Origin: Streptomyces longispororuber
GTDB taxonomy: Bacteria > Actinomycetota > Actinomycetes > Streptomycetales > Streptomycetaceae
Assembly (NCBI RefSeq): GCF_014656095.1
Contig: NZ_BNBT01000052.1
Span: 1 to 51,662 of the forward strand
Length of the DNA: 51,662 nt
Direction of reading: 5' to 3'
The translations under genes were made by a program, and so were the position numbers. Positions within the stretch are counted from its first letter, which is position 1. The number at the start of each line of letters is the position of its first letter. Below the pieces are notes generated by a model. It made no database searches. It had not been told where the DNA came from and saw only the letters and a program-made list of their open reading frames with translations. This document shows positions 33,788 through 42,230 of the stretch, piece by piece.

Positions 33788-33821
33788 GTAAGGGGCGGTC
33801 GCCTGGGCGACCGCCCCTTAC
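33788..33821 (+). terminator. Terminator of the glycerol operon
   Basis: Perfect 16-bp stem GTAAGGGGCGGTCGCC / GGCGACCGCCCCTTAC with a minimal TG loop, 20 nt after the glpD stop. No T tract, as often in Streptomyces. Confidence 0.9.
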
Positions 33822-33933
33822 GCATGCCTCCTAGGGCCTACGGGTGCTCCCGGAGGCTCATGGCTGCTCCTGAAATGGGCGTGTACGTGCCCCGGTGCGG
33901 GGCGCCCGCCGGGCTCGCGGCACACTTCCGCCC

Positions 33934-33974
33934 GTAGCCCCGTAGCCCCCTTGTAGCCCTGAGCCTCGTAGCCC
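33934..33974. repeat. Four short GTAGCCC repeats
   Basis: GTAGCCC occurs at 33934, 33942, 33953 and 33968, with spacings of 8, 11 and 15 nt, directly upstream of the nucleoside phosphorylase ribosome-binding site. Possible regulator half-sites or slippage product. Confidence 0.6.
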
Positions 33975-33996
33975 GCCCCCTTGGAGGAGCACGCCC

Positions 33997-34773
33997 GTGA
34001 CGACCGCCGCCGCCACCCCTCTGCCCCTCACCGGCGTCCCCAGGACCGGCCTTCCCCCGTACGCCGTCGTCGTCGGCGACCCCGCCCGCGCCGCGACCGT
34101 CGCCGCGTTCCTTGAGGACGCGAAGGAGGTGGCGTACCGCCGCGAGTACCGCACCTTCACCGGCACCTGGCGGGGGCTGCCCGTCGTCGTCTCCTCGCAC
34201 GGCGTGGGCGCGTCCGGGGCGCTGCTGCTGTTCCAGGAGCTGGCGCAGGCCGGTGTGACGCATCTCATCCGGCTCGGCACGGCCGGCGCGATCCGGCGCG
34301 GCATCGCCGACGGCGACCTGGTGATCGCCGACGCGGCGGTGCGCGACGACGGCGTGACGCAGCAGCTCATCCCGGCCGAGTACCCGGCGTTCGCGGCGCC
34401 GGAGGCGGTCCTCGCCCTCCAGCGCACGGCCCGCGCCGCGGGCGCCCCGCACCACCGGGGCGTGGTGTGGACCCGGGCCGCGTTCCAGCCGGGCTTCCTG
34501 CCGCTGCCCGTCGAGGCGTACGAGCGGGCGGGAATCGCGGCCATCGAGATGGAGTTGAGCGCCCTGTACGTGTTCGCCGCGACCCGTGGCCTGGTCGCGG
34601 GCGGCGCGCTCGTCGTGGACGGCGCGAACGCCGACGAGCTGGTCGACGAGGAGGCGACCGGCGGCTACGACCCGCACCGGACGGTGGTCGCCGACGGGGT
34701 CGCCCGTGGCGCACGGATAACCTTGGACGCGCTGCGCCTGCTGGCCACCGACGTCCCCGCGCAGGCCGGGTAG
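33997..34773 (+). CDS. Nucleoside phosphorylase (PNP/UDP family)
   Basis: 258-aa phosphorylase that splits nucleosides with phosphate to base and ribose-1-phosphate. Evidence: phosphate-site GDPARA (about residues 27-32), SSHGVGASGALLLFQELAQAG, LIRLGTAGAIRRGIADGDLVIA, the ribose-binding IEMELSALYVFA, and base-binding DGANAD. The pattern is closer to uridine phosphorylase than to trimeric PNP, but base specificity is not certain. GTG start with GGAGG. The amidohydrolase follows 59 nt downstream, suggesting a two-step nucleoside salvage. Confidence 0.88.
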   Translation: MTTAAATPLPLTGVPRTGLPPYAVVVGDPARAATVAAFLEDAKEVAYRREYRTFTGTWRGLPVVVSSHGVGASGALLLFQELAQAGVTHLIRLGTAGAIRRGIADGDLVIADAAVRDDGVTQQLIPAEYPAFAAPEAVLALQRTARAAGAPHHRGVVWTRAAFQPGFLPLPVEAYERAGIAAIEMELSALYVFAATRGLVAGGALVVDGANADELVDEEATGGYDPHRTVVADGVARGARITLDALRLLATDVPAQAG

Positions 34774-34832
34774 CCCCCCGGGCCCCGCGCGCCCCCGCTC
34801 ACGCCCGCACCACCCTTGGAGACACGCACCGC

Positions 34833-36158
34833 ATGCTTCCCGTCGACCTCCTCGTCCACGGCGGCGACGTCCTGACCGTCGACGCGTCCGGCACCGTCGT
34901 GACCGACGGGGCCGTCGCCGTGCGCGCCGGCGAGATCGTGGCCGTCGGCCCGGCCGCGCGGCTGCGCGCGGAGTACGCCGCGGCCGAGGAGATCGACGCG
35001 CGCGGCTGTCTGGTCCTGCCGGGGCTCGTCAACACGCACACGCACCTGGCGATGACGCTGCTGCGCGGCAGCGCCGACGACGTCACGCTCCAGGGCTTCC
35101 TGGAGCGCGTCATTCCGCGCGAGGCCGCGCTGCTCTCGCCGGAGGCGGTGGCGGTGGGCACCCGGGCGGCGATCGCGGAGTCGGTGCGCGGCGGGGTCAC
35201 GACCGCGCTGGACATGTACTGGTTCCACGAGGCCGCCGCGGAGGTGGCCCGCGAGGCCGGGTGGCGGCTGCTCACCGGGCCGACCTTCATGGACGTGCCC
35301 GAGCCGCCCGACGGCCGCCCGTACGCGGAGCGGCTCGGCCGGGCGGGCGACTGGCTGGCCCGGCACACCCCGGCGCCGGGCGCCCGGCCCGTCCTGTTCG
35401 CGCACTCCGCGTACACCCTGGCGCCCGATCAGCTCGCGGCGGTCACCGCGCTGGCCCGGGCCCACGGCGCGCTGCTGCACCTGCACGCCGCCGAGAACGC
35501 GGCCGAGGTCGCCACGGTCGTCGAGCGGCACGGCATGCGCCCCGTGGAACTGCTCGACTCGCTCGGCGTGCTCGGCCCCGACACGCTGCTCGCGCACGCC
35601 GTGGAGCTGACCGACGCGGAGATCGCGGCGCTCGCCCGCACCGGCACGGCGGTCGCGCACTGCCCGGTCTCGAACCTCAAGCTGGGCTGCGGCATCGCCC
35701 GCGTACCGGAACTCCTCGACGCGGGGGTCACGGTGGGCCTCGGCACGGACGGCGCCGTGAGCTCCAACACCCTGGACGTGCTCGGCGCGGTCCGGCTCGC
35801 GGCGCTCGTGCACAAGGCGGGCGGCGACCCGACCGCGGTCGGCGCCGAGCAGGCCGTGCGGATGGCGACCCTCGAGTCCGCGCGGGCGCTCGGCCTCGGC
35901 GACCGGCTCGGCTCCCTGGAGCCGGGCAAGCGCGCCGACCTGATCGTGCTCGACCTCTCCGGGCCGCACCTGGCGCCGCGCCACGACCCGTACGCCACGC
36001 TCGCGTACGCCGCCACCGCCGCCGACGTGCGCGACACCGTGGTCGACGGCCGCGTCCTGATGCGCGACCGCGCCCTGCTCACCCTCGACGAGGCGGGCGC
36101 CGTCGCCGCCCTGGACGCCGCCGTGGCCCCGGCCGCGCCCGCGCCCCTGACGACGTGA
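34833..36158 (+). CDS. Amidohydrolase, nucleoside/base deaminase (ATZ/TRZ-SAH deaminase-like)
   Basis: 441-aa metal-dependent hydrolase. Metal ligands and active-site blocks: HxH in NTHTHLAMTLLRG, HLHAAENAAE, a distal His in LLAHAVELTD, HCPVSNLKLGCGIARVPEL and the Asp in GLGTDGAVSSNTLDV. This set is typical of the branch containing S-adenosylhomocysteine/methylthioadenosine deaminases and guanine-type deaminases. The ATG at MLPVDLLVHGGDVL has GGAG upstream; a long upstream frame overlaps the phosphorylase and is rejected. Pairing with the phosphorylase suggests deamination then phosphorolysis of the same nucleoside. Confidence 0.88.
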   Translation: MLPVDLLVHGGDVLTVDASGTVVTDGAVAVRAGEIVAVGPAARLRAEYAAAEEIDARGCLVLPGLVNTHTHLAMTLLRGSADDVTLQGFLERVIPREAALLSPEAVAVGTRAAIAESVRGGVTTALDMYWFHEAAAEVAREAGWRLLTGPTFMDVPEPPDGRPYAERLGRAGDWLARHTPAPGARPVLFAHSAYTLAPDQLAAVTALARAHGALLHLHAAENAAEVATVVERHGMRPVELLDSLGVLGPDTLLAHAVELTDAEIAALARTGTAVAHCPVSNLKLGCGIARVPELLDAGVTVGLGTDGAVSSNTLDVLGAVRLAALVHKAGGDPTAVGAEQAVRMATLESARALGLGDRLGSLEPGKRADLIVLDLSGPHLAPRHDPYATLAYAATAADVRDTVVDGRVLMRDRALLTLDEAGAVAALDAAVAPAAPAPLTT

Positions 36159-36252
36159 CGGCACCGCCCATGACCGCACCCCTGAGGCGACCGCACCGCC
36201 GACCCGACCGCGCCCCGCACGCGACCGCACCCGACATGACTGCGCCTGTGAC

Positions 36253-36882
36253 ATGACTGCCCACGACCCCGTGCCCACCCGCGGCTTCACCGGCCGCGCC
36301 CGCGCCGCCGACCGCGACCCGCGCCTGCCCCCGGGGCAGTACGACGCCCGCGACACCTGGCCCGTGCTGTCCGCCGAGGTCACGCCGCGCCTCGACGCGG
36401 CCGACTGGACCCTCCGCGTCGGCGGCCTCGTGGCCCGCCCGCGCACCTGGACCTGGGCCGAGGCGCACGCGCTGCCGCCCTCGCGGTACGCGGGCGACAT
36501 CCACTGCGTGACGAGCTGGTCCAAGTTCGGCGTCCGCTTCGGCGGTGTGAGCCTGGACACGTTCCTCGCCGGGGCGGGCGGCCCGCTGCCCGCCGCCACG
36601 CACGTCGTCGCGTACGCGCACACCGGCTACACCGCGAACCTGCCGCTCGCCGACGTCACCGGCGGCAGGGCGTGGATCGTCTGGGAGTACGACGGCGAGC
36701 CGCTGCCGCCCGAGCACGGCGGCCCGGCCCGGCTGATCGTCCCGCACCTGTACTTCTGGAAGAGCGTCAAGTGGGTCGCCGGCCTGGAGCTCCTCGACCA
36801 CGACGAACCGGGCTTCTGGGAGAAGAACGGCTACCACCACCGGGGCGACCCGTGGCGTGAGGAGCGTTACGCCGGTGACTGA
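36253..36882 (+). CDS. Sulfite-oxidase-fold molybdopterin oxidoreductase
   Basis: 209-aa protein that is mostly one SUOX/YedY-type molybdopterin domain. The Mo-ligating Cys is C85 in GDIHCVTSWSKFGVRFGGV; HVVAYAHTGYTANLPL, ENGYHHRGDPW and the Lys-rich VPHLYFWKSVKWVAGLEL block are conserved in this family. No signal peptide or heme domain, so it acts in the cytoplasm. Substrate is unknown. The gene overlaps the flavin reductase by 8 nt, so the reductase is its likely electron partner. The start lacks a good ribosome-binding site. Confidence 0.87.
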   Translation: MTAHDPVPTRGFTGRARAADRDPRLPPGQYDARDTWPVLSAEVTPRLDAADWTLRVGGLVARPRTWTWAEAHALPPSRYAGDIHCVTSWSKFGVRFGGVSLDTFLAGAGGPLPAATHVVAYAHTGYTANLPLADVTGGRAWIVWEYDGEPLPPEHGGPARLIVPHLYFWKSVKWVAGLELLDHDEPGFWEKNGYHHRGDPWREERYAGD

Positions 36883-37627
36883 GACCACCTCCGGGGCCTT
36901 CGTCCCGCCGACCGCCTTCGCGGTGCCCGGACGCATCGCCGTGAACGAACAGGCCGCCGCCCGCTGGCAGCAGGGCCTCATCACCGAGATCCGGCAGGAG
37001 ACGCACGCCGCCGCCACGTTCCGGCTCAAGGTGCCCGACTGGCAGGGGCACCTGCCCGGCCAGCACCTGATGCTGCGGCTCACCGCGCCCGACGGCTACG
37101 TCGCCCAGCGCCACTACTCCCTGGCCTCCGCGCCCGACGGCAGCGGCGAGATCGAGCTGACCCTGGACCACGTGCCGGGCGGCGAGGTGTCCGGGCACCT
37201 GCACACGGTCGCGCGGGTCGGCGACACCGTGGAGGTGCGCGGACCGCTGTCCGGGTTCTTCGCCTGGCCCGGCGACCGGCCCGCGCTGCTGCTCGGCGCC
37301 GGCTCCGGTGTCGTACCGCTGATGTCGATGGTCCGCCACCACCGGCGCGCGGGCCTGACGGTGCCGCTGCGCCTGATCGTCTCGGCCCGTACGCGCGCGG
37401 ACCTGATCTACGCGGACGAGTACGGCGCGGAGACCGAGGTGGTCCTCACCCGCGCGGAAGGCCGTCTGACCGCACGGCACCTGGCACCCCACCTCGGCGC
37501 CGGGCAGCCGGACGGCGGCTGGGAGGCGTACGTCTGCGGCTCCAACGGCTTCGCGGAACACGCCTCGCGGCTCCTGGTGGAGGGCGGCCAGCCGGTGGAC
37601 CGGATCAGGATCGAACGCTTCGGCTGA
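36875..37627 (+). CDS. Ferredoxin-NADP reductase-like flavoprotein
   Basis: 250-aa FAD/NAD(P)H oxidoreductase. FAD motif RHYSLASAP (RxYSxxS), GEVSGHLHTVARVGDTVEVRGPLSGFFAW, NAD(P) motif LLLGAGSGVVPLMSM and the C-terminal VCGSNGFAEHASRLL. No 2Fe-2S domain is attached. I chose the GTG at 36875, which overlaps the upstream stop as GTGACTGA and has GAGGAG 10 nt before it; GTG at 36857 is the alternative. Translational coupling implies a two-component complex with the molybdoprotein. Confidence 0.88.
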   Translation: MTETTSGAFVPPTAFAVPGRIAVNEQAAARWQQGLITEIRQETHAAATFRLKVPDWQGHLPGQHLMLRLTAPDGYVAQRHYSLASAPDGSGEIELTLDHVPGGEVSGHLHTVARVGDTVEVRGPLSGFFAWPGDRPALLLGAGSGVVPLMSMVRHHRRAGLTVPLRLIVSARTRADLIYADEYGAETEVVLTRAEGRLTARHLAPHLGAGQPDGGWEAYVCGSNGFAEHASRLLVEGGQPVDRIRIERFG

Positions 37628-37669
37628 ACCCGTTCCGCGCTCGGCCGCGCACGCCATAATGGGGCCGAT

Positions 37670-37680
37670 ACATCGGATGT
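37670..37680. promoter_or_regulatory. Putative operator of the FadR-type regulator
   Basis: Perfect 11-bp palindrome ACATC-G-GATGT, 112 nt before the regulator's start and just after a CATAAT hexamer (37655-37660). GntR/FadR regulators often bind short palindromes of this kind near their own gene. Confidence 0.45.
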
Positions 37681-37791
37681 CTGCCCGCGTCGGCCCCGGC
37701 AGGACGGTGACCTGTGCCACGGGGCCGCCCGGTGGCACGCGGCCGCCCGCACGGGGCTGCCCGTGACACTCCTCACCCAGGCGAGGTCCCC

Positions 37792-38463
37792 ATGGCGGTC
37801 ACGGACGAGGCCATCGCGAAGATCAAGGACATGATCGTCTCGGGTGCGCTGCGCCCCGGCGACCGCCTGCCCAAGGAGAGCGAACTCGCCGCCGCGCTCG
37901 GCCTGTCCCGCAACTCCCTGCGCGAGGCGGTGCGCGCCCTGGCGCTGATGCGCGTCCTCGACGTACGGCAGGGCGACGGCACCTACGTCACCGGCCTCGG
38001 CCCGGAGCTGCTGCTCGGCGCGCTCGCCTTCGTGACGGACCTCCACCGCGGCGACACAATCGCGGAGTTCCTGGCCGTACGCCGCGTCCTGGAGCCCGCC
38101 GCGACGGCGATGGCGGCCGCGCGGATCGGCGAGGCCGAACTGGACGCCCTGGCCGAGCGGTTGGACGCGCTCGGCACCGCGCCCGGGGCCGAGGAACTGG
38201 CGGCGTACGACCTGGAGTTCCACCGCGGCATCGCGCGGGCGGCCGGGAACTCCGTCCTGTGCGCCCTGCTGGAGGGCCTGGCCGGCCCGACGGCGCGGGC
38301 CCACGTCCGGCGCGGCCTCGCCCGGGAGGACGCGGTCGCCCGGGTGCCGCAGGAGCTGCGGGCGATCCTCGGCGCCCTGCGCGACCGGGACGCGGAGGCG
38401 GCGCGGTCCTGGGCGACCGTGCACCTCGCGAGCGCGGAGCGGTGGCTGCGCTCCGCACCGTGA
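37792..38463 (+). CDS. FadR-subfamily GntR transcriptional regulator
   Basis: 223-aa regulator. GntR winged helix at about 1-65 (IKDMIVSGALRPGDRLPKE, ELAAALGLSRNSLREAVRAL, VRQGDGTYV) and the all-helical FCD effector domain at about 85-215, with metal/ligand residues in DLEFHRGIARAAGN. The ATG after GCGAGG fits; a 26-residue upstream frame extension is unlikely. Target genes are not evident; the upstream oxidoreductase pair or the gene itself are candidates. Confidence 0.92.
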   Translation: MAVTDEAIAKIKDMIVSGALRPGDRLPKESELAAALGLSRNSLREAVRALALMRVLDVRQGDGTYVTGLGPELLLGALAFVTDLHRGDTIAEFLAVRRVLEPAATAMAAARIGEAELDALAERLDALGTAPGAEELAAYDLEFHRGIARAAGNSVLCALLEGLAGPTARAHVRRGLAREDAVARVPQELRAILGALRDRDAEAARSWATVHLASAERWLRSAP

Positions 38464-38621
38464 GCGCCGGGTGCCACCGCTCCACCCGGTACGGCAGGAG
38501 TGAGGGGCGGTTGACCTGGGCAGTGATCGGGCACTCGGTGCCGCCGGGGGGCTGCGGAGGCCCCCGCGGGACGCCGTAAGGTTGGGGCGTACTTAGAGGA
38601 GAACGTCGGAAGGAGGCCTGG

Positions 38622-39950
38622 GTGATCGAGCTCGAGGGGGTACCCGAGCTGATCGACCCGGTCATGGTGGCCGCGTTCGAGGGCTGGAACGACGCCGGCG
38701 ACGCCGCCTCCACCGCGGTCGCGCATCTCGACAAGGAGTGGAAGGGCGAGGTCTTCGCCGCGCTGGACGCCGAGGACTACTACGACTTCCAGGTCAACCG
38801 CCCCACGGTGTGGCTGGACGGCGGTGTGCGGAAGATCACGTGGCCGACGACCCGGCTCTCGGTGGTCCGCGTCGGCGGCGACAAGCCGCGCGACCTGGTC
38901 CTGGTGCGGGGCATCGAGCCGTCCATGCGCTGGCGCTCGTTCTGCAACGAACTGCTCGGCTTCGCCCATGAACTGGGCGTCGAACTCATCGTGATCATGG
39001 GCGCGCTGCTCGGCGACACCCCGCACACCCGGCCGGTCCCGGTCAGCGGCGTCACGTCGGACCCGGACCTGGCGCGCACCATGGACCTGGAGGAGACCAA
39101 GTACGAGGGCCCGACGGGCATCGTCGGCATCCTCCAGGAGGCGTGCACGCACGCGGGCGTCCCCGCGGTCAGCCTGTGGGCGGCGGTGCCGCACTACGTG
39201 TCGCAGCCGCCGAACCCCAAGGCGACGCTCGCGCTGCTCAACCGCCTGGAGGACCTGATCGACCTCAGGATCCCGCTGGGCGAGCTGACCGAGGACGCGC
39301 GCGCTTGGCAGCTCGGCGTCGACCAGCTCGCGGCCGAGGACAGCGAGGTCGCCGAGTACGTGCAGTCCCTGGAGGAGGCGCGGGACACCGCGGAGCTGCC
39401 GGAGGCGTCGGGCGAGGCCATCGCCCGCGAGTTCGAGCGCTATCTGCGGCGCCGTGACGGCGGCGGGCCCGGCCAGGTCGCCGCGGAGGGCGAGGGCGCG
39501 GCGTACCTGCGGGACGCCCCGAGCGAGCGCACCCGCGCGCCGAAGCCGCAGCCGCGCGCGGAGGCCCCGGCGGACCCGGCGGCGAAGCCCGCGGCGGACG
39601 ACGAGCCGACCGCCGGTGAACCCGGCGGTGCGGCCGGGGGCCGCGCGGGCGAGCAGGCCGAGGACGAAGCGGCCAGGGGCGACGAGAGCGCCGAGGTCGA
39701 CAAGGGAGCCGGGGACGCGGCGGCGGACGAGACCCCGGCCGAGGCGCCGGACGAGGTGTCCTCCGGCGAGGCGGCGGACGGGTCCGGCCCCGACGCCGAG
39801 GCGCAGGACGACGCCGAGCCGCAGGGCGGCACCGCGAAGGGCGGCGCCTCGAAGGGGAGCACGCCTCGGGGCGGCGCCTCCAAGGGACGTACGAGGGGCC
39901 GCTCGCAGGGGTCGTCCGAGGGTCCCTCGGGCGATTCCTCCGAGGACTGA
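38622..39950 (+). CDS. PAC2-family protein with long disordered C-terminal tail
   Basis: 442-aa protein. The PAC2 fold spans about 1-255 (DPVMVAAFEGWNDAGDAAS, IVIMGALLGDTPHTRPVPV, GPTGIVGILQEAC, SLWAAVPHYV, NPKATLALLNRLEDLI). PAC2 proteins are related to the eukaryotic proteasome assembly chaperone PAC2, but the bacterial function is not established. Residues about 290-442 are low-complexity, acidic and Ala/Gly-rich and end in a Gly/Lys/Arg/Ser-rich stretch (GGASKGSTPRGGASKGRTRG). GTG start with AAGGAGG. It lies in the same window as the proteasome genes but 25 kb away. Confidence 0.9.
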   Translation: MIELEGVPELIDPVMVAAFEGWNDAGDAASTAVAHLDKEWKGEVFAALDAEDYYDFQVNRPTVWLDGGVRKITWPTTRLSVVRVGGDKPRDLVLVRGIEPSMRWRSFCNELLGFAHELGVELIVIMGALLGDTPHTRPVPVSGVTSDPDLARTMDLEETKYEGPTGIVGILQEACTHAGVPAVSLWAAVPHYVSQPPNPKATLALLNRLEDLIDLRIPLGELTEDARAWQLGVDQLAAEDSEVAEYVQSLEEARDTAELPEASGEAIAREFERYLRRRDGGGPGQVAAEGEGAAYLRDAPSERTRAPKPQPRAEAPADPAAKPAADDEPTAGEPGGAAGGRAGEQAEDEAARGDESAEVDKGAGDAAADETPAEAPDEVSSGEAADGSGPDAEAQDDAEPQGGTAKGGASKGSTPRGGASKGRTRGRSQGSSEGPSGDSSED

Positions 39951-39970
39951 GCACACCGCACGGCCGTGCC

Positions 39971-40052
39971 GCACCGGTCAGCCGTGCCGTACAGCCTGAC
40001 GCACCGGTCGGTCGTGCCGCACCGCACGGCCCGACCCACCGGCCAGCCGTAC
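39971..40052. repeat. Degenerate 30-bp tandem repeat after the PAC2 gene
   Basis: GCACCGGTCAGCCGTGCCG (39971-39989) and GCACCGGTCGGTCGTGCCG (40001-40019) match at 17 of 19 bases at a 30-bp period. A weaker third copy, CCACCGGCCAGCCGTAC, begins near 40037. It occupies the 3' flank of the PAC2 gene within a 364-bp gene-free gap (39951-40314). Confidence 0.7.
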
Positions 40053-40073
40053 GCCTCGGCATCGGCCAGGCCT

Positions 40074-40109
40074 CCCAGGGGCGGCACCCGCGAGGGTGCC
40101 GCCCCTGGG
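40074..40109 (+). terminator. Terminator between PAC2 and subtilase genes
   Basis: Perfect 16-bp stem CCCAGGGGCGGCACCC / GGGTGCCGCCCCTGGG, loop gcga. It is 123 nt past the PAC2 stop. The following about 200 bp, AT-richer around 40170-40215, probably holds the subtilase promoter. Confidence 0.85.
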
Positions 40110-40314
40110 TGCGCTCCCGCCCCGAACGCCTCGGGCGTCTGTGGCCGGTTTGCGGCGTGACACGGGCTTGCAGACGAAATGCGCATGGTTCCCCACTCAA
40201 CTTCCTCTCAAACGCAGTTGGGGAGAAAGGGGTCTGGACGACCCGGCCCGGCGGTAGCAGGGTGTGCAGCGACCGAACGCCCGGGGCGCGGGAACCGAAG
40301 GGAGCGGTGAAGCG

Positions 40315-42069
40315 ATGACCGAGCAGGTGCGGCAGGGCAGTGATCCGGGAGCCGGCGGCCCCGGACCCGACGGAGCGGGATTCACCTACCGGGCGGCCGA
40401 GCAGGAACTCATCGTCGTCGCACGGCCGGAGGCCCGGCTGCGCGCCCAGGAGCACGGCGTGCGCTCGGCGACGGGCGCCGACGTCTCGGCTCTCAACATG
40501 TTCCTCAGTGACGAACAACTCGCCCTGGAGCCGCTGTTCGGCAGCGAGGACCGGCTCCGGGCGGCGGCGACGGGCACCGTCGACGACGTGCCCGACCTGA
40601 CGCTCTTCTACCGGGTGCGCGGCGTCGAGGACCGGGCCACGGAGCTGCGGGCGCGGATCGCGGCGCTGCCCGGCATCGACACGGCGTACGTCAAGCCGGC
40701 CGCCGTGCCCGCCACGCTCGGCGCACCGGGGCGGCAGGGCGGCACCGCCGAGCCTGACGAGACGCGCCGCCGCAAGGAGGGCGCGCCCGTCACGCCCGAC
40801 TTCAGCGGCCGCCAGGGCTATCTCGGCGCGGCCCCGGAGGGCGTCGACGCGCACTGGGCCTGGCAGCGGCTCGGCGGCGGCGGTGACGGCGTGACCGTCA
40901 TCGACGTCGAGGGCGCCTGGCAGCTCAGCCACGAGGACCTGTCCGCGAAGCTCGCGGGCGTGGTGATCGGCACCCCGATCCAGGACCTGGCGTGGCGCAA
41001 CCACGGCACGGCCGTGCTCGGCGTGATCGGCGGCGACCGCAACGGCTTCGGCGTCACCGGCATCGCGCCGGACGCGGTGACGGCGGCGGCGTCGTTCCTG
41101 CCGAGCGGCACGGCCGCGACGATCCACGCGGCGGCGGACCGGCTCGCGCGGGGCGACGTCATCCTGCTCGAACTGCACCGGCCCGGGCCGCGGTTCGAGT
41201 TCGAGGCCCGCGACGACCAGCGCGGGTACATCGCCCTGGAGTGGTGGCCGGACGACTACGCGGCGGTCCGCTACGCCACCGCCAAGGGCGTCGTCGTGGT
41301 CGGCGCGGCGGGCAACGGCGCCGAGTCGCTGGACGACGCGGTGTACGAGCGGCGCCCGGACGAGTTCCCGTCCTGGTGGCGCAACCCGTTCAACCCGTCC
41401 AACCCGTCGTCCGACGCCGTCCTCGTCGGCGCGGGCGCGCCGCCGCCCGGCACGCACGGCCGCGACCACGGCCCGGACCGCTCGCGGCTCGCGTTCTCCA
41501 ACTACGGCGCGCGCGTGGACGCGCAGGGCTGGGGCCGGGAGACCACGACGACCGGCGGCTTCTGGAACCAGCCGGGCGACCTCCAGGGCGGCGTGGACGA
41601 GATCGCCTGGTACACGGACACGTTCTCCGGCACGTCGTCGGCGTGCCCGATCGTCGTCGGCGCGCTCGCCTCGCTGCAGGGCATGCTGAAGGCGGCGGGC
41701 CAGGAGCCCATGACGTCGTCCCGGGCGCGTGCCGTGCTGCGCGCGACCGGCTCGCCGCAGCAGGACGCCCCGGGCCGCCCGGCGTCGCAGCGGATCGGCA
41801 ACCGCCCCGACATCAAGGCGGCGGTCACCAAGCTCCTGCCGTCGGCGGTGGGCTCGGGCCGCGCCGAGCGCTACTGGGACGAGCTGATCCCCTACCCGCC
41901 GGAACTGCCGCCGCGGCTGCGGCTCTTCGTGGCCGGTGAGTGGCGCAACCTGAACCATCCGACACCCGAGATCCGCCAGGCGGTGCACTCCGCCTTCGCG
42001 GGCGGCTCCCCGGACGTACGCGTCTGGTTCTCCGACGACGAGGTCGTGGGCCTGGTCGTCACGGGGTGA
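40315..42069 (+). CDS. Cytoplasmic subtilisin-like serine protease with C-terminal WR module
   Basis: 584-aa S8 peptidase without signal peptide or membrane segment. The N-terminal about 160 residues resemble a prodomain (FYRVRGVEDRATELRARIAALPGIDTAYVKP). Catalytic residues: D197 (VTVIDVEGAW), H230 (WRNHGTAVLGVIGG), oxyanion N334 (VVVGAAGNGAE) and S441 (SGTSSACPIVVGA). Residues 531-584 (LRLFVAGEWRNLNHP ... VVGLVVTG) form a separate module that recurs at the end of the next protein. ATG with GGGAG 10 nt upstream. Function unknown. Confidence 0.9.
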   Translation: MTEQVRQGSDPGAGGPGPDGAGFTYRAAEQELIVVARPEARLRAQEHGVRSATGADVSALNMFLSDEQLALEPLFGSEDRLRAAATGTVDDVPDLTLFYRVRGVEDRATELRARIAALPGIDTAYVKPAAVPATLGAPGRQGGTAEPDETRRRKEGAPVTPDFSGRQGYLGAAPEGVDAHWAWQRLGGGGDGVTVIDVEGAWQLSHEDLSAKLAGVVIGTPIQDLAWRNHGTAVLGVIGGDRNGFGVTGIAPDAVTAAASFLPSGTAATIHAAADRLARGDVILLELHRPGPRFEFEARDDQRGYIALEWWPDDYAAVRYATAKGVVVVGAAGNGAESLDDAVYERRPDEFPSWWRNPFNPSNPSSDAVLVGAGAPPPGTHGRDHGPDRSRLAFSNYGARVDAQGWGRETTTTGGFWNQPGDLQGGVDEIAWYTDTFSGTSSACPIVVGALASLQGMLKAAGQEPMTSSRARAVLRATGSPQQDAPGRPASQRIGNRPDIKAAVTKLLPSAVGSGRAERYWDELIPYPPELPPRLRLFVAGEWRNLNHPTPEIRQAVHSAFAGGSPDVRVWFSDDEVVGLVVTG

Positions 42070-42230
42070 ACCGGCGCGAACCGAACCGCGCGCGCCCGGC
42101 GCGGGCGCGGGTACGGAGCGCGGAGGGAGCGGAGCGGGACAACCACCACGGCACCCCGCACCACAGGCGCAGGGAGCCACAGCACGACGGACAGGTCACG
42201 CACGGACCATTGACGGAAGGTGGCACCAGC

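Noticed and set aside
34467..34832. Upstream extension of the amidohydrolase
   Set aside because: It overlaps the phosphorylase in another frame; the ATG at 34833 begins the family N-terminus after GGAG.
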